Below are positions 40,130 through 52,879 of a DNA stretch of 64,000 nucleotides, in pieces. The notes below the pieces were generated by a model, which saw only the letters and a list, made by a program, of their open reading frames with translations, was not told the DNA's origin and did no database searches. The stretch is from the NCBI GenBank assembly GCA_022414725.1, contig CM039467.1, positions 6,546,455 through 6,610,454 on the forward strand. The letters run 5' to 3'. Position 1 is the first letter of the stretch. Each line of letters starts with the position of its first letter. The stretch comes from Microglena sp. YARC (taxonomy: Eukaryota; Chlorophyta; Chlorophyceae; Chlamydomonadales; Chlamydomonadaceae). The position numbers were made by a program, and so were the translations under genes.

Positions 40130-41129
40130 NNNNNNNNNNNNNNNNNNNNNNNNNNNNNNNNNNNNNNNNNNNNNNNNNNNNNNNNNNNNNNNNNNNNNNN
40201 NNNNNNNNNNNNNNNNNNNNNNNNNNNNNNNNNNNNNNNNNNNNNNNNNNNNNNNNNNNNNNNNNNNNNNNNNNNNNNNNNNNNNNNNNNNNNNNNNNNN
40301 NNNNNNNNNNNNNNNNNNNNNNNNNNNNNNNNNNNNNNNNNNNNNNNNNNNNNNNNNNNNNNNNNNNNNNNNNNNNNNNNNNNNNNNNNNNNNNNNNNNN
40401 NNNNNNNNNNNNNNNNNNNNNNNNNNNNNNNNNNNNNNNNNNNNNNNNNNNNNNNNNNNNNNNNNNNNNNNNNNNNNNNNNNNNNNNNNNNNNNNNNNNN
40501 NNNNNNNNNNNNNNNNNNNNNNNNNNNNNNNNNNNNNNNNNNNNNNNNNNNNNNNNNNNNNNNNNNNNNNNNNNNNNNNNNNNNNNNNNNNNNNNNNNNN
40601 NNNNNNNNNNNNNNNNNNNNNNNNNNNNNNNNNNNNNNNNNNNNNNNNNNNNNNNNNNNNNNNNNNNNNNNNNNNNNNNNNNNNNNNNNNNNNNNNNNNN
40701 NNNNNNNNNNNNNNNNNNNNNNNNNNNNNNNNNNNNNNNNNNNNNNNNNNNNNNNNNNNNNNNNNNNNNNNNNNNNNNNNNNNNNNNNNNNNNNNNNNNN
40801 NNNNNNNNNNNNNNNNNNNNNNNNNNNNNNNNNNNNNNNNNNNNNNNNNNNNNNNNNNNNNNNNNNNNNNNNNNNNNNNNNNNNNNNNNNNNNNNNNNNN
40901 NNNNNNNNNNNNNNNNNNNNNNNNNNNNNNNNNNNNNNNNNNNNNNNNNNNNNNNNNNNNNNNNNNNNNNNNNNNNNNNNNNNNNNNNNNNNNNNNNNNN
41001 NNNNNNNNNNNNNNNNNNNNNNNNNNNNNNNNNNNNNNNNNNNNNNNNNNNNNNNNNNNNNNNNNNNNNNNNNNNNNNNNNNNNNNNNNNNNNNNNNNNN
41101 NNNNNNNNNNNNNNNNNNNNNNNNNNNNN
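40130..41129. other. Assembly gap, exactly 1000 N
   Basis: Unknown bases. The round length indicates a placeholder, not a measured gap. Confidence 1.
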
Positions 41130-44100
41130 AATATATGAACGATGAGGAGGAAAGTCGTCGGTAATGACAGGGAAGCTGGCGCAAGGTGATCTCCCCTTTT
41201 AACATGGGTTTATTGGTTGCATACATCTCTTTGCTTGAATATGCATGATTTGCCTTCCAAAATGATTTGCTTGGCATATTCAAATCCTTGGCCGTATCAT
41301 AGCAAATAATCAATATGGTTCTCCTTTGATCAACAGGCTTTTGTTTGCTCTGTGCGTTGCATACGTTTTTGCATTATTATTCATGACTTACAATGTGATA
41401 ATAATTCGCAGCTCTTGCTTGTCATATCATACTATCAAGATGTGGTATTAATTCGAGTTTCTTGGCATTGCGCATACATTTTTTCCCTATCATACATGTA
41501 AAATGTGGAATAATCACTCAGGTTCTTGTTGATGACAGTGTCTTTCCTTATCTATCCATGCTAATAAATGGTACGCCAATTACAGGTTGCCTCTTTGACT
41601 TGCCATACAAAATGCTGTCTTTCCGCTTATCATACAGTTTTTCCCTATATAATGCGTTCGTTTCCGTATCATACATGCTAATCAATGTGCAGACACCTCA
41701 TTCGACCAGGTTCTTCTTTTAGCCTTGCATACGTACTTCCTTATCATACATGCTTTATTACCTTGATACACATGCTTCTTTCCTTATCATAATGTAATAG
41801 CTCAAATGTGGTAACACTTAATACCGCAGTTCTCTTGCTTGCCATACATTGCTTGTTGTCTCTTAATCATACATGGTTGTTCCTTTGATCATGACAGTGC
41901 TGATGCAATGGTGTAACGACTAATTCGACTCAGTTCTCTTTGCTTGCCATAGACAGTTCTTTCCTTATTCATGATATGCTTCTTTCGCCTATATCATAAC
42001 GTGCTAAAGTCAAATGTGCACCTCATTGCACCAGGTTCTTTGCCTCCAACATGCTTCGTTCACTTATATACATGCTCTTTCCCTTACTCATACATGCTGT
42101 GTCTTATCCCTTATCATGACATGCTATCAAATGTGCAACCGTCATGTCACCAGGTCTGAAAGAGATGATGTCCATACAGGAGTCGACTGGAGGTGTCTCT
42201 GAATGCAGGCTTTGAACGGCGGGTTCTACTGTACCAGCCTGGAGTTTTGCATTGGTGTGGTCTGCTGAACTCCCTTGGGCTATCTTGGCCTTCGCAGCAA
42301 CCAAGGGTAGAGCTGTGAACTGGCTGCACGTTCGCCAAACTTCGTCGTAGTACCCCAGGTTGGCTGAATGCCGCTATATCTCGCCAACCTCAAGCCACGC
42401 CCAAGGCATTGCTGCTCAATCCTCACTGAGCTGCCGCGCCCTTCAGCAGCCAACCCAGGGTGGAGCTCATATACGATCGCGACCAATCGGCGCAAACTCT
42501 CAACCTCCGCCCAGGGTGTTGGCTGTTGAATCCCCTACAGGCCACCATATCACGACACCAGCTCCACCACTCCCACCCTAATACACTACCATCTTTCAAA
42601 TGATCCGTGGTAGCTATGGTCGCGATCGGATCTCTCCAAGGGTCACCATACATTAAGGCTGAGGTCTGAGTTAGCCTTAACTGTCCACACGCACATCAGC
42701 GTGGCTGCGGAGTTGGTTGACGGGGCTGCTTCTGTCTCCAGTCGGAGACATATGCTCAAGGGACAGGTGCTTGCTACAAGACACAGTTCGAGCGAAAAGC
42801 TTGTATTTTTGTTCCTTCTGTATGGGGGGGCAATGTCCTTTATAGTTATTGGCGTCACCCGGGCTGCAATTACATTGCATGCATATCAGTAAGAGACAAT
42901 ACCATAGCTACTATATCATACATATTACATATACATACACTATATATATGTAAAAATAGCATGGATTTCGCGAGCTGGCGCTGGTGGACTCTAGCGGTTG
43001 TTTATCTGTTCGCGGTCCAGGATGGACTTCCATCCCAGATCTCCTCGACCATCTCAAGCATGACTCAATTTGAAAAGCATGTTTTGTAGAGCAGATTGCG
43101 CTCATTTCGTGTGCGTCATCAGTATCTCATCTTTTCCGAATGTATTCTGAGTGCTTAGAACAATTGGCGCTCAGGACTCAAGATTGTCTGTCTATACTTT
43201 GCTTCTCATGCCAACATGGCACCTTAACTCACGCCTTTGAGAACGGTTTACACGGATGTAAAATTCAATTTCATTTAAGCACCTGCAGGCCTTGAATGCT
43301 CAGTAGATAATTATCTGTATTTTGGCTGTACATTTTATTAGTTGTACTACAGTAGTAATATCTGTATTTTGCTGTGATTATTATGTATTGTTGACACGGT
43401 ATAAGTATCAGTATTTTCGTCCGTTGATGCTGTTTGATGCCACCATGCAAGCGCAACCACCAAATTTAAGAACAGAAGAGGGCGGCGAATAAGGACGCTA
43501 GGGGAGCTTCATCAAGGGAAAGGCCGGCATCAGTTGAGAGGGCTGCCATGCCTGCAAATGAGCGACATGGGCATCAACCAGACAGAGGCACGAAGCAGTG
43601 ATGCGCTGCCATTTGCGATTCACTCGAATCCCTGCATCGGAGCTTTCGATTTGGTTTGTTGTACTTGCATATCGGCATATTTTGCTCTCTTGTGACTTAT
43701 GGTGATGTCGATGCGACCTCTTACCGCTTGCATGTCATCGCATATACAGGACGTTCTTGCATCAATAACTCTGTCTAAAATATGCTACCCAGTTCGCAAC
43801 AAAGCAGGGCGGACGGATGGCGGTGTTCGGGTCAACGGTTGCTTAGTGAAGAATAGAGACTTTGGTTCATGCGCAATCTAATTGATCTGTGCCCAAATCC
43901 GTTCGAATGCTGCAGGAAGTGGCTGACCCTGGCTGCGGCTGAGTCTGATGTTCAAGGGGGGGCAGGACTCCAAACCTGTTTTTGTCATCTGTGTTCGATA
44001 CGATCATGCAGTAGCTTGAGTGGCGGGGGAGATGAGAAGGAAGGGAAGCAGAGGGGTATTGGCAGGGGGGGGGCATTTGGAGGGGCATGTGTAATGTGGG

Positions 44101-44939
44101 TGGGGTGAGGAGAGAAAGTGAAGGAGGGTGGAATGGCTGGTTGGTGTGGGTGCAAGGGAATAACAAGTGTGGTGTCAAGGGGATGGGCAGGAAGATTTAG
44201 GGAAAAAGTGGGGATATGTTGGGCAGGGGGGGGGGGGGGGGGGGGGAATACAAGGGCGTGAACCGTTTGTAAACCCAGACCAGGGCACATGAGTGGGTGG
44301 GTAGGGTGGCCACGGCATAGCGGGCTAACGATCGAGTACAGTAGATACATACATAAATATACATATATACTATATATACATACATACATACGATACATAC
44401 ATACATACATACATTAACATACATTACATACATTCAATGGCATCATTGTACACATAATTGTGGGGCACAAGTGTGGTGAGACTGTGGCTGTGCATATGCA
44501 TCAATTTGTGTGTGTCTGAGTGGACTGCCTTGTAAATGTGTACATTCCTTGGTCTAAGTGCGACCATGCCATGAAGACCTGCAACAACACATGGAACCTG
44601 CAACAACGAATGACCTGCAAGAACACTGACTCTGCTACAACGACATGATACCGCAACAACACATGAACTCAATCAACACATGAACTGCAACAAACATGAA
44701 GTCCTGCTAACAACACATGGAACTGCAGACAACCATGACCTTGCAACAACGACTTGACTGCAACAAACAACTCGCAACAGACATGATACGCAACAACAAT
44801 GAACTTCGCAAGAAAAGGTCTAATCCAGGTGGTGCTCAGCTATCGGAATGTGGAATTGTGTGCATGACCGTTAGGTTGCATATTGATGGCTTCAGGGTGT
44901 CATCATTGGCATGGCTTCGGCTTATATGGCAATCCAGAT

Positions 44940-45128
44940 AAAAAAGTAATGAATAACCCTGTGGGGCGTGGTATTAAGGGAGCCAACCGTATTAAGCGTA
45001 GGGAATGGGCTGTACTGTTTACCTGGAAAAGCTCCATGGCGGTTGACAGCGCGCAACACAAATCGCAGCGTGGGATCAACCCGGCAATGTCTTCGTTCTT
45101 TCTAGAGCTCAACATTGAGCTTTGTCGG
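44940..45128 (-). mobile_element. SINE of 34918-35107 as seen in copy B
   Basis: Same element with further indels; probably the same genomic copy assembled twice. Confidence 0.6.
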
Positions 45129-45268
45129 AACAGGGGACCTGAAATAAGGTACAATGTGTAATGTGGGGACATGTAGGAACTCCAGTGTAGTTCTACATGT
45201 CAACATATCATGTTCTAGTTCGGACGATTGCCCTTGCAATAGCATTTCATACTGTCTCCTGTCATTCA

Positions 45269-45470
45269 CAGGGTACTTCCATTGGGCGATTGGGCGCAGT
45301 CGCTTTAAGCGCACCTTGAAAATCAAAAAAACTTGCGGCTTTGTACTGCATATAACGCAAAAATTGCTTGCTCGCCTCACATGGGTTGCAAAAAACTGCG
45401 CGATTAACGCGTATGTGGGGCTCAAAAGGGAGCGGCGGCAGCGACAAAGAGGCGCAGCTTGGAATACCCT
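45269..45470 (+). mobile_element. MITE A of 35259-35449 as seen in copy B
   Basis: Same element with further indels. Starts CAGGGTACTTCC and ends AATACCCT. Confidence 0.65.
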
Positions 45471-46999
45471 TAACACTCTTCTATCATACACAGTACCATA
45501 TCATATCATACACTATTTTGTAGGCTAGGGTTTAGGTTTAGGTTTTAGGTTTATATAGTACATATGCATATACAATAATTTGCTCCATTGTCAGTTCACG
45601 AACTGAAAGCTCCTGCACTGACGTTGCTCCGTTGTCTGCTTGCAGTTTCCGCCTGGATAAGAGAAGAGAAGCATGTGCGTCGCGACACAGATGAAATGTG
45701 GGAAAGAGTGCAGCCAATACCCGGGCAGGCTATGCGGGACCACCCAGAATCCCATCAGTTCGATCCCCTGAGGAGGGCGCGAAGTTCCTGCCCCAAATGT
45801 CGGCAGTCCAGCTGCGTGAGATCCAGCCACTCGAGTCCCGGCAGTTCCATGCCTGGCGAGAGATCCATGCACTGTGGTCGGCAGTCCAGCTGGCAGAGAC
45901 CCACTGCACAGAGTCTGGGCAGTCCAGCCCGGGTGAAGATCCATTTGCCTGAGGCCCGGCAGTCCAGCCCGGCGTGAGATCCACTGCATTGAGGTCCTGC
46001 AGTAAAGCCTGGCATGAGGCCGACTGCGAGCAGAGGTTCTGGCAGTCAAGCGCCTGGCGGAGAGGCCCACTGCTGACAGAAGGTCCTGGGTCACCTGGCT
46101 GTGGGATACATTGCCATTGGAGGTCCCGTGCAGTCCAGCTGGCACCAAGATATAAAACTGATAACTGATGTGCTGATACTTTGGCTGTGAGCTGAAGCTG
46201 TGGTGGTTCAAGCTGGCCAGTGGTTTAAGCCTGAAAAAGGTGATGATTTTGGCTGGTCTTTTCAAGTCTGACTAGGGCTTCGTAAGGCTCTCCTCTGTTT
46301 CGAGGTAAAGGGCGCAGGCGGAAGAGAACTCCGGTCATCGTGGATGATTACCACATCGGTTGGACAGTAACCGGCTTTGGGGGTGTGGTGAAGAATCAAG
46401 GTGGGGGTGTCAGATGGGATTTATGGATGACGAGAAGTGTGAGCCTTCACCTATCCTCTGCAGACAGCACACAGCTCCGGCCCCAGAAGAAGTCAAGCTG
46501 AGGGCCCAGCTCGCCAGCGAGACGCACTCAGATTGGTGAAAAGCAATATAACGACGCAGACGCAGGGAGGACCCACTCAGGCTTGGGCCACGCAACATAT
46601 CCAAGACCCAGGGAGGCACCCACTTAGGGCTTTGTGCAAAAAACATAACGATGCAACCAGGACCCACTCAGAGATCTAGTGTCAACAGCGAAACCATCAG
46701 AATTCATTGTCTAGTGAGACAAGCCTTCGACCAAGAGCCATACTCGGATTGACGCTCAAAGCAAGCAGGAAGCTGAGAGTACAGGCCAGACTGACAGGCG
46801 TTTGTGCCGATTGGTATGCGTTCTGAGAATGCACCCCGCCCTTCGCCGAGCCAATCAACTATCGTTACGGAGTTCAGTGTACTATGGAGGACATGCATAC
46901 TTGATGGATGACCTCGTAATATGCATCCGCCTTGGCTCATCTGGGCCTTAACAGGCTTGGGAATCTGAACAGCCACATCTAGCTGCATCAGCGACCTGT

Positions 47000-48900
47000 G
47001 CATCTGAAGAGGCTCGTGTGGGTGGCTTGCAGATCTGGGAAGCTGAAGCGGCACATCCAGCTAGATCAAAGATCCCAGCATCTGAAGAGGCTCATGTAGT
47101 GGCGATATCGCAGATCTGGGAAGCCGAAGCGGCACATCAGCTAGATAAAGATCAGCATCTGAAGAAGGCACATCTGCTGGCGTCACTAGATCCGGGAAGC
47201 TGAGCGGCACATCAGGTAGATCAGAGATCCAGGCATATTGAAGAGGCACGACATAGGTGGCTTATCAGTTGGGAACCTGAAGCGGCACATCCAGCTAGGT
47301 CAGAGATTCCGCATCTGAAGAGGCTCATGTAGGTGGTCGCGAGATCTGGGAAGCCGAAGCGGCACATCCAAGTAGATCAAAGATCCCAGCATCTGAAGAG
47401 GCACATCCTGCTGGCTCACAGATCCGGGAAGCTGAAGCGGCACATCCAGGTAGATCAGAGATCTCAGCATATGAAGAGGCACACATAGGTGGCTTACAGA
47501 TCTGGGAACCTGAAGCGGCACATCCAGCTAGGTCAGAGATCCCAGCATATGAAGAGGCTCATGTAGGTGGCTCACGGATTTGGGAAGCTGAAGCGGCACA
47601 TCCAAGTAGATCAGAGATCCCAGCATCTGAAGCTGCACATGAAGGTGGCTCACAGATTTGGGAAGCTGAACCGGCACATCCAGACAGATCAGAAGATCCA
47701 GCATCTGACGAGGCACATGTAAGGCTCACGGGATCTGGGAAGCTGAAGCGGCACATCCAGCTGATCAAGTAGATCCAGCATCTGTAGCTGCACATGAAGG
47801 TGGCTCACGGATTTGGGAAGCTGAAGCGGCACATCCAGCTAGATCAGAGATCCCAGCATCTGAAGCGGCACATCCAGCTAGATCAGAGGTCCCTGCATCT
47901 GAACAGGCACACGTAGGTGGCTCACAGATCTGGGAAGCTGAAGCTACACATCCAGCTAGTTTAGAAATCCAGCATCTGTAGCTGCATACATGTAGGTGGG
48001 CTCATACAGATCTGGGAAGCTGAAGTGGCACATCCAGCTAGATCAGAGATCCTAGCATATGAAGGGGCACATCCAGCTAGATCAGAGATCCCTGCATCTG
48101 AAGATGCACATCCTACTGGCTTACAGATCTGTGCATCTGAAGTGGCACATCCAGCTAGATCAGAGATCCCAGCGTCTGAAGAGGCACATTCTGCTGTCTC
48201 ACAGCTCTGTGCGTCTGAAGTGGCAATCAGCTAGATCAGAGATCCAGCATCTGAAGAGGCACATCCTGCTGTCTCACAGCTTATGCGTTGAAGTGGCAAT
48301 CCAGCTAGATCAGAGATCCCAGCATCTGAAGTGGCACATCCTGCTAGATCACAGCTCCGTGCATTTGAAGTGGCACGTCCAGACGGCTCACAGCTCCCGG
48401 AATCTGAAGTGGCACATCTAGCTGGCCCACGGCTCTATGTACCAGATGGTCCGTGCAGTTCCGCCTCAGACCTCCCTTGGTTAGATGTTGGCCATAGTTC
48501 CCCCTCCGGTATCCCCCACCTTCCCAACGACTCCAGGTACCCCAGAGGTGGTTGTGAGCCGGACCCCAGAAGTGGTTGTGAGCAGTCCAATTCTGGTTTT
48601 GAAATCTCCCATGGCGCTTTTTGTACGCCACCCGTTCAAGCAGGAAACATCAAACAAGGGAAGGCAGCAAGCCTCATACCCACCCACGCAACTCTACCCC
48701 AGCAAGCATTCCATTTACTGCAAGCCACCTTCCCACCCACCTCCACCCAAGCCACCTACCCACGCACCTCCACCCCACCTCCACCCACCTCCACGCCACC
48801 GCCTGTCAATGCCAACCCACCAGGCCCGTGCACCGAGTTGTTCGACAGAGGTAATCACTTATATGAGGAGACCCTTGCACGGTTAAGTGTATCCTCCCTC
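47000..48900 (+). repeat. 13-aa / 39-nt repeat region with partial reading frames
   Basis: Tandem variants of CACATCCAGCTAGATCAGAG and CACATCCTGCTGGCTCACAG, a 39-nt unit usually paired into 78 nt. One frame reads AHPARSEIPASEE and AHPAGSQIWEAEA over long stretches (for example 48025-48234 and 48331-49053). It then reaches TELFDRGNHLYEETLARLSV at 48830-48900. It may be the coding sequence just upstream of the 48905-52432 frame, but indels interrupt it and no splice sites are certain. The 37000-38600 region is a noisier version. Confidence 0.45.
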
Positions 48901-48904
48901 GTAG

Positions 48905-51900
48905 CTTGCCAACAACAACCTTCCAAACGCTCACAAGGCCCCCCCAACAACAAGGACCCCCAAACAACAAGGACCCCCCAAACAACAAGGACCCCCCAAA
49001 CAACAAGGCTCCAAACGCGCACTGGATGGGGTCTTCACAAATCAGGATTCTGAAACCAAAATTCTGGGTAGTAGCCTCAGACCTCCAAGTTATAACCTCA
49101 GAACTAGGGATGGTAACCTCGGAACTCAGGATGGTAACCTCAGACCTCAGGGCGATAACCTCAGACCTCGGGATAAGTTCCTCAGACCTCAGGACAACAA
49201 CCTCATACCTCGGGATGGTAGCCTCAGACCTCAGGATGGGTTCCTCAGACATCTGTGTGATAACCTCAGAACTCATGATGGTAGCCTTGGACCTCAGGAA
49301 GATCACCTCAGGCCACTGGATAAGTTTCTCAGACCTCAGGAAGGTAGCCTTGGACCTCAGGATTGTAGCAATGGACCTCTGGATGGGTCCCTCAGAGCTT
49401 GTAATGGAAACCTCAGACCTAGGGTCGATAACCTCAGACCTCAGGATGCTAACCTCGGAACTCTGGATAAGTTCCTCGGACCTCAGGATGATAACCTTAG
49501 ACCTCAGACCAGATGTAGCCTCGGATCTCTGGGTAGAAAGCTTGGACCTGGCAATGACTTCAGAGCTCAGGATGCTAACCTCGGACCTCTGGATAAGTTC
49601 CTCGGACATCAGGATGGTAACCTCAGATCTCAGAATTGTAACCTCGGACCCCAGGATGGGTTCCTCAGACATCTGTGTGATAACCTCAGAACTCAGGATG
49701 GAAACCTCGGACCTCGGGATGATAACACCAGACCTCAGGGTGGTAGCCATGGATCTCCGGGGAATTACCTCAGGCCTCAGCATGGAAACCTCGGACCTCC
49801 GGATGGGTTCCTCAAACATCTGTGTGATAACCTCAAAACTCAGACTGGAAACCTCGGACCTCGGGACGATAACACCAGACATCAGGATGGTGCCCATGGA
49901 CCTCTAGGTAACAACCTCAGATCTCAGAATGGTAACCTCAGACCTCAGGACGACAACCTCAGACCTCGGGATGGAAACCTCGGACCTCGGGATGATAACA
50001 CCAGACATCAGGATGGTGCCCATGGACCTCTAAGTAACAACCTCAGATCTCAGAATGGTAACCTCGGACCTTGGGATGGATTCCTCAGACCTCAGGACGA
50101 CAACCTCAGACCTCGGGATGGAAACCTCGGACCTCGGGATGATAACACCAGACCTCAGGATGGTACCCATGGACCTTTAGGTAATAAACTCAGACCTCAG
50201 CATGGAAACCTCGGACCTCTCGATGGATTCCTCAGACCTCAGGACGACAACCTCAGACCTCGGGATGGATTCAAACCTCTAGATGCTGACCTCACCCCAG
50301 ATGAGCTCTACAACCGTCTGGGCTCTACAAACCTCTCAGACCTTTTCCCTCACATACTCCAGACAGCTGACAACAAGCAATGCAACTCGGCGTTCAACCT
50401 GCCTTCTAAGAGGAAACATTCCCAGAGTAGCTCCTCCTCCAACCCACCATCAGACATATTCCCTCGCCCACGCCAGACAGCTGACAGCAAGCAAGGAAAC
50501 TCGGCGTTCAACCTGCCTTTTAAGCTGCAGCAGGTTCAGAGTAGGTCCTCCTCCACCCCACCACCATCAGACCTCTTCCCTCGCCCACCCCAGACCGCTT
50601 TCAGCAAGCAAGGCAAGTCAGCGTTCAACCTGCCTTTTAAGCTTAAGCAGTCCCAGAGTTCATCCTCCTCCTCCCCACCACCAGACCTCTTCCCTATCCT
50701 ACCCCAGACCACGTTCATCAAGCAAGGCATCTCAGCATTCAGCTTGCCAGCTGAGCTGAGGCAGTCCCAGGCTGCCTCCTTCCCCGCTGCCTCCTCCACC
50801 CCACCAACCTTCCCTGCGTCCTCCACCCTACCAACTTATCATGCTTCCACCATCACCGAGTCAACCTTCCATGCGCCCTCCATCATTCCCTCAACCTTCC
50901 CTAATTGCTCCTCCACCCCACCCACCATCCCCAAGTCCTCCTCCACCCCACCCACCTTCCCCAAGTCCTCCTCCACCCTACCAACCTTCCCCAAGTCCTC
51001 CTCCCTACCAACCTTCCGTCCACAAGGCTCATCCCACCAGCCCCCAGTGACATCAAGTGGGTTTGATTTCCAGAACACTCTGGGGAAGCCAACATGGCCA
51101 GCCATGCCTGCGTGCAGTGGCTTTGATTTGAACGCACCCCTGGAGATTTCAACACTTTCCACCATGCCGGAGTACAGTGGGGTTGACTTCCTGAGCATGT
51201 TGGAGAAGCAAGTAATGTCAACCATGCCACCAAGCCGCGGCTTTGATTTGAACACACCCCTGGAGAATTCAATACTGTCCACCATGCCTGAGTGCAGTGG
51301 GGTTGACTTCCTTAACGCGCTGAAGAAGCAAGTAAGGTCAACCATGCCACCAAGCTATGGCTTTGATTTGAACACACCCCAGGAGAATTCAATACTGCCC
51401 ACCATGTCGGATTACAGTGGGGTTGACTTCCTCAACCTGATCCTGTCCTCACAGAGCTCCCCTAACTTTTCCAACCCTTGCAAGCTGACTCAGCAGTCTA
51501 GCAGAGGCCCCCACCAGTCAACCCACTCCCCCGGTAGACCCACGCCCCTCAGAAACCCTTGCCCCACAGACCCCAGTGCCTGTCGGAAATCCTTTGGGGT
51601 TTCTAACAGCCCGGCGGACTTCCTCTCAGATCCCTCTTCTGTTTATCCTTCCCAGTCCCATCCAACCCCGCAGCCCTCCTCCACGTCCTTGAGAGAAGGT
51701 CCAGACAGCCTAGCAGGTCGAAACAGATGGGCAAGTCAGGACAGCCTGGCAGGTGCAAACAGCCTGGAAGGTACAAACAGCCTGGCAGATACAAACAACC
51801 TGGCAGGTCCAAACAGATGGTCAGGTCAGGACAGCCTGGCAGGTCCAAACGGCATGGCAGGTCCTAGCAGAAGGGCAGGTCCAAACAAGCTGGCAGGTCT

Positions 51901-52432
51901 AAACGGCATGGCAGGTCCTAATAGAAGGGCAGGTCAAGACAGCCTGGCAGGTCCAAACAGGCTGGCAGGTCCAAACAGCCTGGCAGGTCCAAACGGCATG
52001 GCAGGTCCTAACAGGCTGGCAGGTCCTAACGGCATGGCAGGTCCTAACGGCATGGCAGGCCCTAACAGGCTGGCAGATCCTAACGGCATGGCAGGTCCTA
52101 ACAGGCTGGTAGGCCCTAACAGCCTGGCAGGCCCTAACAGCCTGGCAGGTCCAAACAGCCTGGCGGATCCTAACAGTCTGGCTGGTCCTAACAGCCTGGG
52201 AGGTCCATACAGCCGGGCAAAAGCTGCAAGGATTTTTCAGGAAGCTTCACACGCCGTTTCCGAAGCCCCTGACCTCTATCCTTTTATGCAGGGCCTTGTT
52301 ACTCGTTGTGCTCCGCCACCTCCCGATCGACATCCCCCTGACTCCCTCCTACATTCCAGGAACTCTACCTACAGAGTACCAGTAATTGGGGGGACTGTTG
52401 TGGCGCGTCCACATGATGGACCTCCTGTCTGA
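48905..52432 (+). CDS. 3.5-kb ATG-less open frame encoding nested tandem repeats
   Basis: One frame is open from after TAG at 48902-48904 to TGA at 52430-52432 with no in-frame ATG before 50744, as expected of a terminal exon. In order it encodes a PPKQQG repeat; about 57 units of a 7-aa NLRPQDG-like repeat (49076-50280); four units of about 39 aa containing SAFNLPFK and SSSSTPPP; a TFPKSSSTPP repeat; three 40-aa units with GFDLNTPLENSILSTMP and SGVDFLN; about 28 units of a 6-aa SLAGPN repeat (51700-52215); and a unique tail with ARIFQEASHAVSEAP. It is probably the disordered C-terminus of a nuclear protein, perhaps the demethylase gene or a neighbour. Unbroken frame across unlike repeats argues for coding. 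Confidence 0.55.
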   Translation, partial: LANNNLPNAHKAPPTTRTPKQQGPPKQQGPPKQQGSKRALDGVFTNQDSETKILGSSLRPPSYNLRTRDGNLGTQDGNLRPQGDNLRPRDKFLRPQDNNLIPRDGSLRPQDGFLRHLCDNLRTHDGSLGPQEDHLRPLDKFLRPQEGSLGPQDCSNGPLDGSLRACNGNLRPRVDNLRPQDANLGTLDKFLGPQDDNLRPQTRCSLGSLGRKLGPGNDFRAQDANLGPLDKFLGHQDGNLRSQNCNLGPQDGFLRHLCDNLRTQDGNLGPRDDNTRPQGGSHGSPGNYLRPQHGNLGPPDGFLKHLCDNLKTQTGNLGPRDDNTRHQDGAHGPLGNNLRSQNGNLRPQDDNLRPRDGNLGPRDDNTRHQDGAHGPLSNNLRSQNGNLGPWDGFLRPQDDNLRPRDGNLGPRDDNTRPQDGTHGPLGNKLRPQHGNLGPLDGFLRPQDDNLRPRDGFKPLDADLTPDELYNRLGSTNLSDLFPHILQTADNKQCNSAFNLPSKRKHSQSSSSSNPPSDIFPRPRQTADSKQGNSAFNLPFKLQQVQSRSSSTPPPSDLFPRPPQTAFSKQGKSAFNLPFKLKQSQSSSSSSPPPDLFPILPQTTFIKQGISAFSLPAELRQSQAASFPAASSTPPTFPASSTLPTYHASTITESTFHAPSIIPSTFPNCSSTPPTIPKSSSTPPTFPKSSSTLPTFPKSSSLPTFRPQGSSHQPPVTSSGFDFQNTLGKPTWPAMPACSGFDLNAPLEISTLSTMPEYSGVDFLSMLEKQVMSTMPPSRGFDLNTPLENSILSTMPECSGVDFLNALKKQVRSTMPPSYGFDLNTPQENSILPTMSDYSGVDFLNLILSSQSSPNFSNPCKLTQQSSRGPHQSTHSPGRPTPLRNPCPTDPSACRKSFGVSNSPADFLSDPSSVYPSQSHPTPQPSSTSLREGPDSLAGRNRWASQDSLAGANSLEGTNSLADTNNLAGPNRWSGQDSLAGPNGMAGPSRRAGPNKLAGLNGMAGPNRRAGQDSLAGPNRLAGPNSLAGPNGMAGPNRLAGPNGMAGPNGMAGPNRLADPNGMAGPNRLVGPNSLAGPNSLAGPNSLADPNSLAGPNSLGGPYSRAKAARIFQEASHAVSEAPDLYPFMQGLVTRCAPPPPDRHPPDSLLHSRNSTYRVPVIGGTVVARPHDGPPV

Positions 52433-52735
52433 TTGGTAGAGAGGCGGGACCCTCCTGTCTGATAGGCAGAGAGGCGGGACCCTCCTGTCTGATAGGCAGA
52501 GAGGCGGGACCCTCTTGTCTGATTGGCAGAGAGGCAGGACCCTCCTGTCTGATTGGAAGAGAGGCGGGACCCTCCTGTCTGATAGGCAGAGAGGCGGGAC
52601 CCTCTTGTCTGATTGGCAGAGAAGCGGGACCCTCTTGTCTGATTGGCAGAGAGTCAGGACCCTCCTGTCTGATTGGCAGAGAGGCGGGACCCTCCTGTCT
52701 GAGTGGCAGAGAGGCCGGACGTTCTGTCTGATTGA
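52433..52735. repeat. 30-bp minisatellite after the long open frame
   Basis: Ten units of GAGGCGGGACCCTCCTGTCT followed by GATTGGCAGA, with a GATAGG variant. It starts immediately after the TGA of the 48905-52432 frame. Confidence 0.95.
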
Positions 52736-52879
52736 CTACAGTCCGGTACCCCCCTGGTACCCTGACCTTCCTGCAGGTTCTTCTTAGCCGCGTCTTTCAT
52801 TCAGACTAACAGCATGAGGCGGACCCAAACCAAGCACCGCGTTGGCCAAGCTTGGGTCTATGTTAATAAGAAGCAACGG

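Larger units (their letters stand above)
41130..50130. repeat. Copy B of the 9.1-kb duplicated block
   Basis: Begins with the counterpart of 31003 and follows copy A in order. It is indel-rich from 41130 to about 46980 and clean afterwards, the mirror image of copy A. Confidence 0.9.

Noticed and set aside
40068..41313. ORFs spanning the N gap
   Set aside because: They consist of unknown residues across 1000 N.
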